Positions 13,701 to 25,800 of a DNA stretch of 64,000 bases are shown piece after piece; the stretch's first letter is position 1; each line of letters begins with the position of its first letter. The DNA is from Hirudo medicinalis (lineage: Eukaryota > Annelida > Clitellata > Hirudinida > Hirudinidae). A program made the position numbers and the translations under genes. The DNA is taken from contig MPNW01000013.1 in NCBI GenBank assembly GCA_011800805.1, positions 331,345 to 395,344 of the forward strand. Reading direction: 5' to 3'. Under the pieces are notes generated by a model. It was not told the DNA's origin and did no database searches. It saw only the letters and a program-made list of their open reading frames with translations.

Positions 13701-15011
13701 TGATGGGTCTCCATTAAGGCTCAAATCTCATGCATATTCGCACGGTCAATTCATGATAAAGAAAATTATTTCTACAGTTGTGAGTGGACTCAAAGATTCG
13801 TACACCATCTGTCTTGAAAGGTCAAATCAGGTCAAGAGGCACCTGGAAAAAGAAGAAAACTTTGATGGCAGAGTTCATGGCAGAGCTGCTGAAACTATTT
13901 TGTACCTCTTTGCAGTTGCAGCTGTTAGTGCTCATCTGGCATTATTAGCAACCTCATAAGACTGATGGCATTGCACGCTCTCGATAAGCCGCTAATAAAT
14001 ATGTTGTTGTGGTTATTGCGGTTGCTTTTTGATGATTGTCTGAACAAAATTGAAGGCAGGAGTTAATTGCCAGAGGCCTGCTGAATAGTGTTGTGGTTAT
14101 TTGAGTGCTGATTAACCCTATTTATGGACATAATATTATTATTATTAATATTTCACCTTCATGTTTTTATTTAAGGCCAGAGAAGGTGCAAGAGCTGAGA
14201 CTGTGAAGATGTTCAACGAGGTGATATTCACGTCGTGATATTCCTTTTACGTTCTTTAAATACTTTTACGTTTTATTCTTATTTACGTGGACGTCGGCAA
14301 ACATCTAATTGTGTTTTACAGTGCTACCAGTACTACCAGATTGCTTATGTGTTCCTGCACTGGATTGAAATGAAAAGCAGACAAAACAGGATTTGCCTTA
14401 AAGAATGTTTGTGCTTTTGGTTTCATTTCAATGTTTTCATTTTTAATTTGATTTATTTTTGCTTTCCATTGGCATGCATCCTGTTAAATGTGGTTTTCAT
14501 TGACATGCATTGTATTAATATGTGTTTGATTCTCCAAAGAGCATTAAAATATTAATTACTTGATCACCATTACAATGTCATTAAATTGAGACCCATGTCA
14601 ATGTGGTGCTGCAGAGATCAGCATCATCATGTCTTAAATTTATGTAGTTTTACCAGCATTCAAACATTAAAATTAGGGCAAACATTAAAATCTATTATCT
14701 TCTCAATAAATCTCAAAGAACATTTTTCAATGAGTAATTAATTGACATATTAGTCCATCATCAGCACAATCATATCGATCATTTTAATTAAAATAATTAT
14801 GGCTTTTGGTTAACCTTTTCACTTTAGCAAGTTTATGAACTGTTTTCTTCTATTTATTTATAATAAATTTATAAACCTATAATTTATATCTGCATTTAAA
14901 GTTATTTTAAGTAAGATTTGTGCACCTTCAGATAAGAGCAAAATTGAAAAAAGACTCCGACATTTCCAGAAGCATGGTGCGGTGCCTTACGACAACCGAT
15001 GCACTGGTTAG
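7783..15011 (+). CDS. ULK1/2: ULK1/2 (ATG1-type) autophagy-initiating serine/threonine kinase, 22 exons
   Basis: ULK1/2 starts autophagosome formation with ATG13 and FIP200. Exons: 7783-7884, 8051-8137, 8364-8414, 9464-9496, 9650-9686, 9865-9915, 10041-10163, 10250-10323, 10563-10720, 10872-10954, 11091-11150, 11281-11309, 11450-11609, 11796-11974, 12179-12251, 12357-12416, 12953-13074, 13342-13633, 13778-13923, 14176-14220, 14322-14406, 14932-15011. Phases join throughout, giving about 709 aa, shorter than the roughly 1040 aa of human ULK1/2. Kinase: Gly loop GKGSFATV, catalytic Lys43 in AAIK, HRD at 134-136, DFG at 163-165, then CGSPIYMAPE. All catalytic residues are present. Residues 340-343 (FVVV after LDG) align with the ULK1 LIR. 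From about residue 490 the EAT (tandem MIT) domain follows and ends [12 protein letters not shown], matching the ULK1 C-terminus. ULK3 is excluded by this domain. AATAAA at 15050. Confidence 0.93.
9036..9256. repeat. Compound trinucleotide/hexanucleotide microsatellite in a ULK intron
   Basis: Runs of AAT, then ATGATA, then GATAGT-type units, then AAT again. It sits in the intron between the third and fourth ULK exons and encodes nothing, although it leaves a long open minus-strand frame rich in isoleucine. Confidence 0.9.
12765..12940. repeat. Degenerate tandem repeat of CATTATACAATACATTA-type units
   Basis: About 175 bases built from imperfect copies of a 12-24 base unit combining ACATTATACAAT and ACATTACATA. 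It lies in the ULK intron before the exon at 12953 and ends shortly before its acceptor. Confidence 0.8.
13093..13137. repeat. GAT/ATT trinucleotide repeat
   Basis: A short run of GAT units passing into ATT units, in the ULK intron just after the exon ending at 13074. Confidence 0.75.
13441..13479 (+). repeat. Coding TCG/TCA microsatellite giving a serine tract in the ULK EAT domain
   Basis: Thirteen codons within the ULK exon 13342-13633 read as nine serines, a proline and three serines (about residues 528-540). The run is TCG/TCA based and lies after the conserved first helix ([13 protein letters not shown]) and before the next conserved helix ([13 protein letters not shown]). It is in frame and so tolerated, probably as a flexible loop. 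Confidence 0.9.
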
Positions 15012-16879
15012 CGGCCTGGTTAAGAAAACATTTGATTGTTTATCTTTTAAATAAATAAAATATTTACTTATTGCAATTTCTATTTGCTCAACAATAATAG
15101 TAATGTTTGTTTAATGAATATTTACCGATATGCGTTGTTAGCGTTATTGCTCTTTGTAATTGTTCTTATTATTCATTATTTAATGGTTCTTTGCAGAAAA
15201 GTGAAGTGTCCTTACAAGTCCAAGTAAACGGTGCTAAAAATCTCATCTCCTCACTGTCTGCAATTCGATCACATTTGACGAACTCGCCACTGGTGTTTGG
15301 AGTCCATGGTGTTTTCCACCGCTTCACAAAAACCTTGTTTACTGCCAAGAATGGCTCTTATTAGCCAAGATGTGAATTTGAATGTTTATTATGAAATGTT
15401 TAATGGAAGAGACTGTTGCCGGGTCTTACTTGATCTGATCCTTATTTCTTTCTATCTTTGTTTAATTCTGCTGAAACATCATCCATTACTATGACAGTTG
15501 TGTTAATCATGTCTTATTTATTTGAAACAATCAGATTTGGAAGGTGTTAATCTCATTTATTATGTTGAAAAAAATTTCTTCATTTGAGAATTGATGACTG
15601 CTATTATATGTTTTTGGTAATGGAGTTTTTATTGTTTTTTTTTGTATTTTTTTTTAGAAGGAGTCATTTAATATGAAACAATTTTTTAGTAATTTCTTTC
15701 GTTGATATTAGTAATCTGCATGCTTCTGGCCATCGTTGGCATGATCAGGCTCCTTGTAGAAGTTGTTGCAATAAGGATTCTGTTGATTGTGGGCTTGTTA
15801 CTGACTATCATCATTGTGCTTCACTTCGTTAATTCTGGTATGATCTTCTTGATTTAAAGGTAACTTAATTTTATTTTCTGCAATTAATTTTTCTGTGATC
15901 AATCATTCCCTTCAATGATTTCTGGCATTGTTGTGACTGATATTACAGCAAGAGTGATGCTGTCTGCCACTAATGATATTAAGGTTCTCATTTCGCTTTA
16001 ACCCAACTTCTTTCTCTTATCTTGGTGTCCCAATTTGTTTATTACGTTTATATGAATATCCCCTAATAAAGGTTTTCATGATTGAACGCTGAGAACTTGT
16101 AGATATGTAAACACACTGACAGTAGCATCTAATAGGAAATTTATATCGAAAACTAGTTTTTCGATTGATTTTGAAGCCCTTAAAAAGCTTTTTATAAAAA
16201 AAATTGAATGGCGTTCTGTCTTCATATTTAGTATTTATTGTTTTATTGTTTATTTATCATTATTATTAGATTCAAAAAAATGAATTCTGTTGTTGTTGCT
16301 GAGGACAGCCATATTAACCTGTCCTGTTCATTCAGTTGTGAAATGGATATTAAATACGCTCAAGATCTACATTGATCAAGATCGGGATTTACATTCATAT
16401 TTATTTATCCAATTTTTATAATGCACAGTTGTCGCGATGGGATGTGTTGACACTAGAATTTTTTTGGGGAGCTGCATTGAGTGAACCGAGTATAATCAAG
16501 TAGCGACCGAAAGGAGAAATAAAATATAGTAAATGTTTGAACGATCGGTCTCCATGCTTCGCTGTCCTAGACATGGGGTCATTTGCTGGAGGACCGAAGG
16601 GATGGTAGAGACACTTATGAAAAGGTCAATCAGATTTTGCGGAGTATTGCTTGTAATAGCCATATAAACTAGGAGTGAAAATTTGAATGTAATTCTGGGA
16701 TTTTCGGTGGGTTTCTCAGGAGGGGAGTGCTTTCTCGATTGGAATGAAAGTAAATATATTCGAAATTCTCCTACAAATAATACAAGGAAAAAGCACCTGC
16801 CAAATCGAATCTCATTTCAGCCGTGAGCGAAAGTTTTCTTTTAACCCATTTACAAAAACATCGCTAAATTACGAGGTGG
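15012..16879. other. Intergenic region downstream of ULK
   Basis: It contains the ULK polyadenylation signal near 15050 and no recognisable gene. An open stretch at 15197-15363 follows a TTTGCAG acceptor but matches no family I know; it could be an untranslated or alternative exon. A hydrophobic 45-codon frame at 15720-15857 is listed separately. The remainder is AT-rich. Confidence 0.4.
15720..15857 (+). CDS. Candidate 45-aa hydrophobic small ORF
   Basis: ATG to TAA frame starting MLLAIVGMIRLLVEVV and containing IRILLIVGLLLTIIIVLHFV, long enough for one membrane-spanning helix. It is too short for ordinary gene calling and has no visible promoter or conservation evidence. It lies about 700 bases downstream of the ULK stop and could be an exon of an unrecognised gene, a 3' extension of ULK, or chance in T-rich sequence. 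Confidence 0.2.
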   Translation: MLLAIVGMIRLLVEVVAIRILLIVGLLLTIIIVLHFVNSGMIFLI

Positions 16880-16881
16880 TA

Positions 16882-18286
16882 CCGTGTTTCCCCGAAAATA
16901 AGATAATATAATAATATAAAATAATATAAAATAATATAAAATATTAATTTTTGTTCCAAAAGACGTGGTGGGGCTGATTTTTGGGGAATGTCTTATATTT
17001 TCATGTACAACAGTCTAGCGGCGCATTATTTCATTTAAGTTACAAAAGTTATTATGTTAAAGGTGCATGGTTTTAATAATTTATTAATAAAAGTGAAGTT
17101 TTAGCAGAATATTAGAATACCCTTTAATTAGAGTATTTTTGAAAAATCTACCTTTAGTCAAATACAGTCATGTCATCTTCTGGAACATCATCATAAATCT
17201 CCAAGCCCTGAATTCCATTCTGAATTTCTTGCGAATCCATTTCCAGTAGAACTATTGACTCTAATCGCTCATGATAGCGATAGAATTCTCCTCAAATGAG
17301 CACTTTTTGTCCACGTACCCTGCTCGTAATGAATCCTACTGTTTCCTGCGGGAATCATTATTTGATCAATTCTTCTCTCTGCGAGGAAGTTCTTCATGTC
17401 TTTAGCACGGTGAGTGCTGGCTCAATCTCAGACTAGCAGACCTCACTGGCCAAATCGCGTAACAAGTGGCAGCATTAAATATAACTGCAAGTCCTTTTTC
17501 GGTTTCAAGATGAAACATTCCATCTTTTCTTTCTTTTCCTTAGTAATGATTAGAGGTGAAGCTTTCTTTTCATCCAGATACCAAAATACAGGTAACACGG
17601 GCACTTTGGTAACCAGTGGAGGGAACATAGATTGATGAGGCATCATCAATCAATCTATCAAATCAATCAAAGCCTTTGCTCTCCTGTCAGCAATCCATTC
17701 ACAGACAATGTCTTCCAACTCATGAAATAATGGTCGAACTACACACTCAATGCGTTTCTTAGCATTTCCCTCGTCCATCTGTTAACTGAGGTTATCATAC
17801 TCTGCTTGCCATTTTCGGACCATTTGGACATCCAACTTCTGCTTACAGGAATCGATAAGATTCTTGCCCCGTGAGTCCTCCATGATTCCTTGTATTCGAC
17901 GGAATAACTTTTTCTTTTTCCACTCATGCGGTCAAAATGCGGTATTATTCTCTTACAATTAATAGCAAATCTGTTACTCATATGACGCATTAAATGAGGA
18001 AGATTTATAGACACAAACCGATACTCCAATTGGTTATCTGATTATAGTAACTGTCGTACAAAGGCACCTTTTTGGATATTTACAAATACTTAAAGTAATT
18101 ACAATTTATATTACCAGTATTATATTACATTAATATTGTATAATTCAATTCAGCATCGTGCGTTACAACAAACCTGTGTTGCTATCGTGCCGGCTGACGA
18201 TCTTAACCAGGGCCTGTTTTCGTGACAGGCTTATATTACGAGCACCTTGAAAATTCATGCTAGGGCTTATTTTCGGGGAAACAAGA
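16882..18286 (-). mobile_element. Degenerate pogo/Tigger-like DNA transposon with TA duplication
   Basis: The ends are inverted repeats: the left reads CCGTGTTTCCCCGAAAATAA and the reverse complement of the right reads TCTTGTTTCCCCGAAAATAA. Both are flanked by TA (16880-16881 and 18287-18288), the pogo/Tc1 target duplication. The minus strand carries transposase remnants: an N-terminal GKRKSYSVEYK block near 17925, then a CENP-B-type helix ELEDIVCEWIADRRAKA near 17677-17727, and toward the left THRAKDMKNFLAE resembling the region after the second catalytic Asp. Multiple stops and frameshifts show it is dead. Short AATAT-rich repeats (16905-16945) lie just inside the left end. Confidence 0.85.
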
Positions 18287-18288
18287 TA

Positions 18289-19864
18289 TTGGAGGAGGTT
18301 GTAGGAGGTTTTCTAAACTCCATCTCTTTGATGTTCAATCTCAGTAAATTCCAGAAGAACTTGGAATTTACTTTGAGGAGCAAGACTTTCAAATGAAAAT
18401 ATAATAGATAACGTAATGAAAACGTGAGAACATGAATTTATCACATTTCGAAATACTAATTTCAGCACCCTTTTGTAGTCAATCTTACAGGGATGTCACT
18501 TCAGCTTTTCCTGGAAGGCAAGCCCCTCGCTCAACCCGATGAGATGAAACCCTTTATTTTTGCTTCCCACAACAAAAGTTGGGGAGAGAGGGGGCGCATT
18601 CTTGCATTACTTTTGCATTCTTTTATATTCACCGTCACAAAAAACAAAAATGTAAATGGCAATGATATTCTAATAGTGACGTTCCAGGATTTTAAAATCG
18701 GTCGGGATACGAGGTGGGCAATTTTTTATGTGTACGTAAATATTACAACAGTAAAACATAGTACCGTTGGACTAGCGGCAATCAATTAATTTCGCATTTG
18801 TAATTTAGTTAATGAAACTTATAATATGTAATAAATATTGACGTCGGAAGCTTTCCTAATTTACTGGAGCTGTACTATGATCAATAAATTATTTCTGAAT
18901 GATAGAGATTTAGAAAATATCGAGGAGCAAACTGACAGGGGTCTAAGCCTACGTCTTCTAAAACCTCCCAGCTTAAGAAGTAATTAGTTGAATGTGGGTG
19001 CAATGAAAACGAAAACAGCGCCTCCACCAAACTCCAATTAGTAGGGCTTTACATTCTCTAGCTAAATACTAAGAGACTTTTAAACTGCTGCTGTGTTCAA
19101 CAACAGGGAGGTTGTTGTTCGTAAGATGATAAATTCAATTTAATAGAATGGAAAAGATATTGTTCATATTTTTGGTGGCAAAATAGAAATTGCTGATTCA
19201 ACCTTAGAGGGCTTCGGAGAAGAACCCTGAATTACCTGTTACTTCTTGATGACAACTTTCAATCCACGTTTGAGGAGTCATTTTTGATTTTTTTTATTAA
19301 CTTTAATGAACTTCACTTATCAGAATGAGATTGAAATTTAAATATATTTTAAGCCAGTGTAGTTTTGTGGTTTAAGCTAAGAGGCCCGTGTTCCCAAGGC
19401 TCCCATGTTTTGTCTGGTTCCTTCAACAGCAGTACGATCGTCATCTTTAAGGAACCCATGTCTACCCTCTACACTCTTTTCTTCACGGTCTCTCCCTCAA
19501 AAGAGATCCTCTCACTTTCATCAATCTTATCTCCTTGTGCCAGCTTCCCTTCTTTTATATGTCTCTCTGTCGCCATATAAAGTCTTCATAGTTAATACTG
19601 CTACCAGCAGCTGTCTCACAGCAGCTACGGTCGCATTCCATTTGATGTAACAAGTATAGTAACTGTATAGGCAAGTCTTTCGTAACCGGCTGGCTCGGGA
19701 CACCTTGGAACTGATCGCTCTTGCTGCTAGCGCTATGGATATTGGCGGTCATCCATTCTAGGACCCTAGCGCCAAGAAGCTGCCCAAAATTTTTAATTTT
19801 AAACTTAGTTTTAACCGCCATTTCCTTAGCGTTTCGGGTTGCGTCCCCGAAAACGCTGACCAAG
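18289..19864. other. Region upstream of the collagen gene
   Basis: No supported exon. A 98-codon frame at 18493-18789 has no recognisable features. The last 400 bases are more GC-rich and probably contain the collagen promoter and 5' untranslated region. A tRNA-like A-box-resembling stretch near 19356-19385 lacks a convincing B box. Confidence 0.4.
19576..19582 (+). promoter_or_regulatory. Possible TATA box for the collagen gene
   Basis: TATAAAG lies about 290 bases upstream of the collagen start codon in relatively GC-rich sequence. Nothing else confirms a transcription start here. Confidence 0.2.
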
Positions 19865-22800
19865 ATGATGACCAGTGGTCAGGCTGTTGTGTTTTTCTTG
19901 TTTGGATTAACAACTATTAGCTTTGGATTTCAGCTTCCGGGAAGTTAGTGCTTTATTTTCTTTAATGTTTTGAATGTCTTCATTTTTTATATATACAAAT
20001 ATGTTTAACACGATTGATGAAAGTCTGACGGTCGACGTTGTGTTTGGTGATATTTGCTTTGTATTTACAAGGAATAACATTAAAAGTTGATATTTACTGT
20101 GAAATATGTTGTTTTGCACCAATTTAAAGCAATTTATTGATCTGTGAAAATGTTGAAATTTGTGCACAAATTTTTATTGTTAAGACACTAAGGATTTGAT
20201 AAAGTTGTGCAAGGTCGACTCCCTTCCATCGTCCTCTGTAACAAAGATCACTGGGTCATACCACACATCATGGGCCTATGAATTCAAAGGACGCTTTACC
20301 GCCACGACCGAATATTCAGTGGCGGCGGCTGAGCTTTACCGGGGTAATTTTATTAATATTTTGTTTTATAATATTTCTAGTAAACAATGTTCTTGTTTAT
20401 AATTATGTTTGCAAAAATTTAACTTGCTTTTGTTTAAGTCACGCTTTATGTTCTAAACAAGAGTTTCCAAGAGACTTCACGGTCATAACAAAGTTCAGGA
20501 CGAGGGTTCAAAGCCAGCAGTGTCTCTTTGCTCATCATCTGGCTGGTTACAAGAGAAATCTTGGCTTAGAGATATCCAACCGTCTTAAGTTTTGGTACCA
20601 AGACACAGACCTTAAGCCACTTTCTCACGAGACTCCTTTCTTTAAATCTTTGTCTGGAGATTTGGCTTTCAACAATGGAGAGTTCGTAAACACTAGCATT
20701 TTTTTTGTAGTGTAAAGTCTAGTAATCTGAGACTCACGATTCATTCTTAAATAACTTTTTTTATCCTATTTTAAATATACTTTAAATTTATTTGTATTAA
20801 GTTGGCACACAGTGGCTGTGGAGGTAAAAGGCAATGAGGCGAGTTTGTATGTTAACTGCTCAAAAGTGGAAACGTTGCCATTGGAAAGGAGTGCCGATGG
20901 TGTACTTGATTTCACTGGAGACGTGAAGATCTCTCCCCTGGCTGCGAGTGCTTCTCTGGATGCTCCATTTGAGGTTTGTTAATTTATCATTTGGTCTGAT
21001 ATATTCAAAGCTATCGACAAAGATGTATTCATGACTTCATATGCCATCTACCTAGAGCACTTTAATATTTCATTAATTTCCTCGCTGCTTCTTGATTACA
21101 GGGAGACGTTGAAGATTTGTTGTTTGTGCCATCAACGGACGTAGCAAAGGGATACTGCCTTTACAGAGAGGCTGGTGCAGGTGCACCTCCACCAACTGTA
21201 ACGAAACCCACTCTTAAACCGACCAAAAAACCTAAACCGACGCATGGTTCAAGGTCCCCACCCGACTCATTTGGACCAGCCGAAGACGGGGTCAGTTCGT
21301 TCGATTGTCACACTAAATGTTTGGCTTTTGTGCAACAACATCATTTCAATTATAGCTTGACAATTGATTTTCGCCTTAAGTCGAGAATAGAACATTAGGC
21401 AAAATTTAAGAATTGAAAACTTCATCGCAAAATATCGAATCATAGAATATCACTGCTTTCTTGAAAGTTCCGTCGTTTAAAGGAATCCTCAACTATAACA
21501 AATTATAGTAGGTTTGTTCTCTTTAAATGAATCAAGGATTTCGACTTGTATTGATAAATTTTATTTTGTTTCATCGTATAAAATGCAATTAAATTTGATT
21601 ATTATTAATCATTAATTATTATTATTAACCATTAATTTGTTTTGAATCGATCAAACATAAATTAATTTATTTAGCACCTTGGAAGCGTGGAAGGACCCCC
21701 TGGTCCTGATGGTCCAAAGGGCGAGCAGGTATAAACTCTTGTTTTGTAGTTTGCTGATAATTGCGAGAGCATTAGCAAGCCTTAGAATAATTTTATTACT
21801 GTTCAGTAATTAAAACTAATAAAATAATATCAGGGTTATCCAGGCAGGGATGGATTTCCAGGCACTATGGGAGTTCCAGGAGCCCCGGGACATGTGTTCA
21901 TAATCCCAGTGAGTGATGCAGCGTATTATGAGATTCTATCACTCATAACATTTGAGTTGTGAACGGATCAAACATCAGTCTGTGAAAACCGGTGCAAAGA
22001 ACTCTTATTATTTTGACCATGCATTACTAACAAAATGTATTACTAACAAAACATGCTTTTACGAGAGTATGGCGGGGCAATTAAATAAGATTTTTATAAA
22101 AATATGAAATATAAAAATTTGCAATAGAAAAAGAAAAATATATTGAAAAAATAAAATAAATTGTAATTAGATTTGTATGTAATTTTTTGCAACGTCCTTT
22201 TGTAATTAGATGAGTGTGAGAGATGCTGGAACTAAAGGTCCTTCAAATCCAGAGGCAGAAGCTCTTAAGGCCAGGCTGGATCAACACATGGTTAATAAAT
22301 TGTTGTAATTTATCATGATCAATTAACTTATCATTTAATATTGATAACTTATTGTGTCAATGTTACTGTGGCAAATATAGTCCCCTTGAGACTCATAAGA
22401 ATTCTTCCAAAAACAAACTTTGTTGTTAGTTATTTGTAATTACAAATCGAAAAGGCAATTAAACAAAATGTCATTGTCGCAAAATTAATCATGAAACATT
22501 GTTCCACCAGCTAGCTCTCCATGGCTCGCCAGGTCCTCAAGGAATGACAGGTATTGCCGGTCAACCGGTGAGTATTCTCAAATCGAGTCATTGAAATCGT
22601 GTCATAATTTTACTTTATTTGCTAATTATTTCTGCAAATGATGTTATAATTTATGGTTTAAATATTTACGTATGCTTAGCATAACATGCCTGGCATATAA
22701 TCTGAGACTGATTATAAGGCTTTTTTTCGCCCAAGGTGCTGGAGCTCATTCATGCTAGCTTAATGTATTTAGTCGATCTTTGGAGTGCCTTATGTATCCG

Positions 22801-25800
22801 AATGGGATGAGAAGGCAATCGCTCTGCCATTGATATAGCTTTCCTACCCGAGTGCGTTCTCTGGCTGCGCAGGCTGGGTTGCGAACACGACACATTACGA
22901 CTGTCGCCGTTACCGTCGCATGCAGGAACACAACCCATTCAGGCAACCTGCATGCCGTAAATGCCTAAAAATTCGATATTATTTTATCACGGAATGCTTA
23001 AGAACCACTTTTTGATAAATAACTTGCTTTATTTTAAATGGTTCATTATTAGATTGCAATATTTAAAAATTTTCCATCTGATAATTAAATGCTTTAGTAA
23101 TTCTCATTTCCTAGGGGCCACAAGGTGACGATGGTCCAAGAGGAGATGCTGGTGAATATGGGGAGCCTGTAAGATCAAATTATGATGTTCAGAACACTTG
23201 ATATATCTTCTTGTCAAATTTGTAATACAGCACTATTATCTTTAGTCACAATTATTTACTCTAGAAATTTCCTTTGTGAAAGAGGAATCAGTCAATTTTT
23301 ATCACTAAGGTGCCCCAAGTTGTTGGATCTAAAATGTTATCATAACATTTAAAGTCTAAAATGTTTCTTCAAACGCAGCTTATGTTACATTATAGGGTCC
23401 AAGTGGTCCAAGAGGCTTTGCAGGTCCACCTGGTGGTAGAGGGAAAAGGGTGAGATTTTAAGGTTTTTCAAACAAATGCTTCATTCTAAAGTTTGTCTTA
23501 ATTGCCTAAATTAAGTAACGTCATTATATAAACTGGATGTGTCTGTTTACATTAACGTAATACGTTACATTTCATAACTAAGTTAGGCAGTGCTCCGGCG
23601 ACATGGTTTGAGCCTCTGCTGTTTTTATTGATTCAGAAGTCTTAACCATTAGACGATATGAGAGCACCACACAATGAAATGTAGTAGTAAAAAAGATATT
23701 CTGTTGCACAAAAGGGTGGATTTTGAATGACTTCACAAAACGCTCGGCGTAATACAAATGGTGGGATGCCCTGAGAAGATAATGATTGATCGTTAAAAAT
23801 TAGCACTATTAAAATAAAAAAATAATTATGACTAAAATACAAATATTGAATATTTTACTCGATAATTTTAGGGAAGAGAAGGAAATCATGGAGAAAGAGG
23901 ATCACCTGGTGTGCAAGGGTTACCAGTGAGTACTTTGTTGTGATTTGTTCATGATAAAATCAGATCAGGATTCATCAAGGTATTAAAACAGACATTCAAT
24001 GTACGTACATAAGGTGATGCGAAGAATAATTGGAAATCTTTTTGTTTTCATTTAGACTGAATGTGTCTTTTTTTTATAATACTACAATAGTCGTACTACT
24101 AAGCGATTCATCGCTAGATTCAAGTTTCAGTTCGGAAAGGTTACCTTTGATCCTTAACAATAATTATGCAGGGTGAAGCTGGATTCCCGGGACTTCCAGG
24201 ATTTCCAGGAGAGAAAGGAAACCGGGTTGGCATCTGGAATGATTGGTGGCTGTGGTTAACCACTGCATTGTTTGATGGAAATGCATTAATTCAATTCTAT
24301 ATTCAATTGTGAATCTTTCACCCAAGGGACCTCAAGGTCACTCCGGACCTGCTGGACTAACTGGCAAGGATGGAGATGCTGTGAGATCTTATTTTATGCT
24401 TATTATTTATGATTTAGAATTCTGAAAATAAGAGTTTTTATCTTGCAGGGACATCCTGGACCCATCGGACCCCCAGGACATACTGGAGAACATGTAAGCA
24501 CTTGTCGTAAGAATGTTGATCAAATATAAGAATAATTCTATCTGAATTTCTTAATGATAGGGTCCTAGAGGTTTTCTTGGTTCTCTTGGGCAGCCTGGAA
24601 CACCAGGATTACCAGTGAGTGCTTGTACATAAATGCTTAGAAATTTTGGTTTGACACAAGAATTTAATTTGGACAGTTTGTAAAGGTAACACATATTCTA
24701 GAAAATGCAGTGTTACTGTATTTAGGGCATATTTATCAGAATTTTATAAGAATCATTGCAGTACAAATAACCACCCAAAAACTGTTACACAAATGGAATG
24801 TAATGACATTTATCATTTAACTGATAAATAGATGAGCTTGTGAAGTGCCCTAATCATGAGCCTGCATTGGTTTTGCCATCTATAAAATAATTAAATAGAA
24901 GCTTTTAAAGAATTCCCTTTTATGACATGAGAATATTAGGACATTATCAAGCAAGGAATATGAAATTGAATTTTTTTAATCATTCAAAATTGTCTCTTAG
25001 GGTTTCCCAGGACTCGATGGGCCAGCTGGTCAAAAGGGCAGCCCAGTGAGTGACAAAGAAGTTAATCTTATTTCTATGTTTGTGTGTTGATGATACATTG
25101 CATACTTTAGGGACCAGTTGGTCTTCCTGGGAAAGCTGGTGCTGTTGGAGCTCCTGGTGCAACTGTTAGTACCTGACACCTTTTATAATTTTTTCATTAC
25201 CTGATTGCTAGTTTGTCTCACTGAAACAATTAATAGTTGCTGGCCTCAATTCTAATAAAGTGCTTTTTGGCATGAGTGAGAGAGTAAGACTCTAAAAACT
25301 TAAAATCTTCTCAAACACATATTAAAGCAGAGTCCGAAATCATATATTTCCAATAAATCAGGGTTCACCTGGTTCTCCAGGACCAAATGGGCTCCCAGGA
25401 CCCCAGGGTGTGATTGGAAAGACAGGACTGCATGGAATTCCAGGAGTTGAAGGACCCGTTGTTAGTAATTATTGTTATTTTGATCACTATTACCTTGAGT
25501 GTTTATATCAATTTAATAGCCATTTCAAAAGATATGCATATTTTTATTATTGTTCCTTACTGGACTTACAATTTGTAACATTAATTATTTTTGAGGTAAC
25601 CTAGACTTTACCTTTGAAAAATATTCATTTTTAATTTTATTGTCTTACAAAATTGAGAATATTGTATATTTGTGCAGTTTACATTGCCTTTGTTGGTCTA
25701 ATATTATGCTAATTTAAAGAAGCTTCGAATGATTGTTCTTAGTCCACTTAAATAGCTTTTTGAGAAATCGCTACAAGATGCAACTAAAAGCAAAAGAGAG

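Noticed and set aside
18493..18789. 98-codon plus-strand frame upstream of collagen
   Set aside because: No recognisable domain and no partner exons; length is within chance expectation for this composition.
19356..19435. tRNA-like sequence upstream of collagen
   Set aside because: An A-box-like stretch is present but there is no acceptable B box or cloverleaf.
20671..20810. Possible frameshift between the third and fourth collagen exons
   Set aside because: Using the GTTCGT donor at 20682 restores phase and gives NNGD|WHTVAV, so no error is needed.
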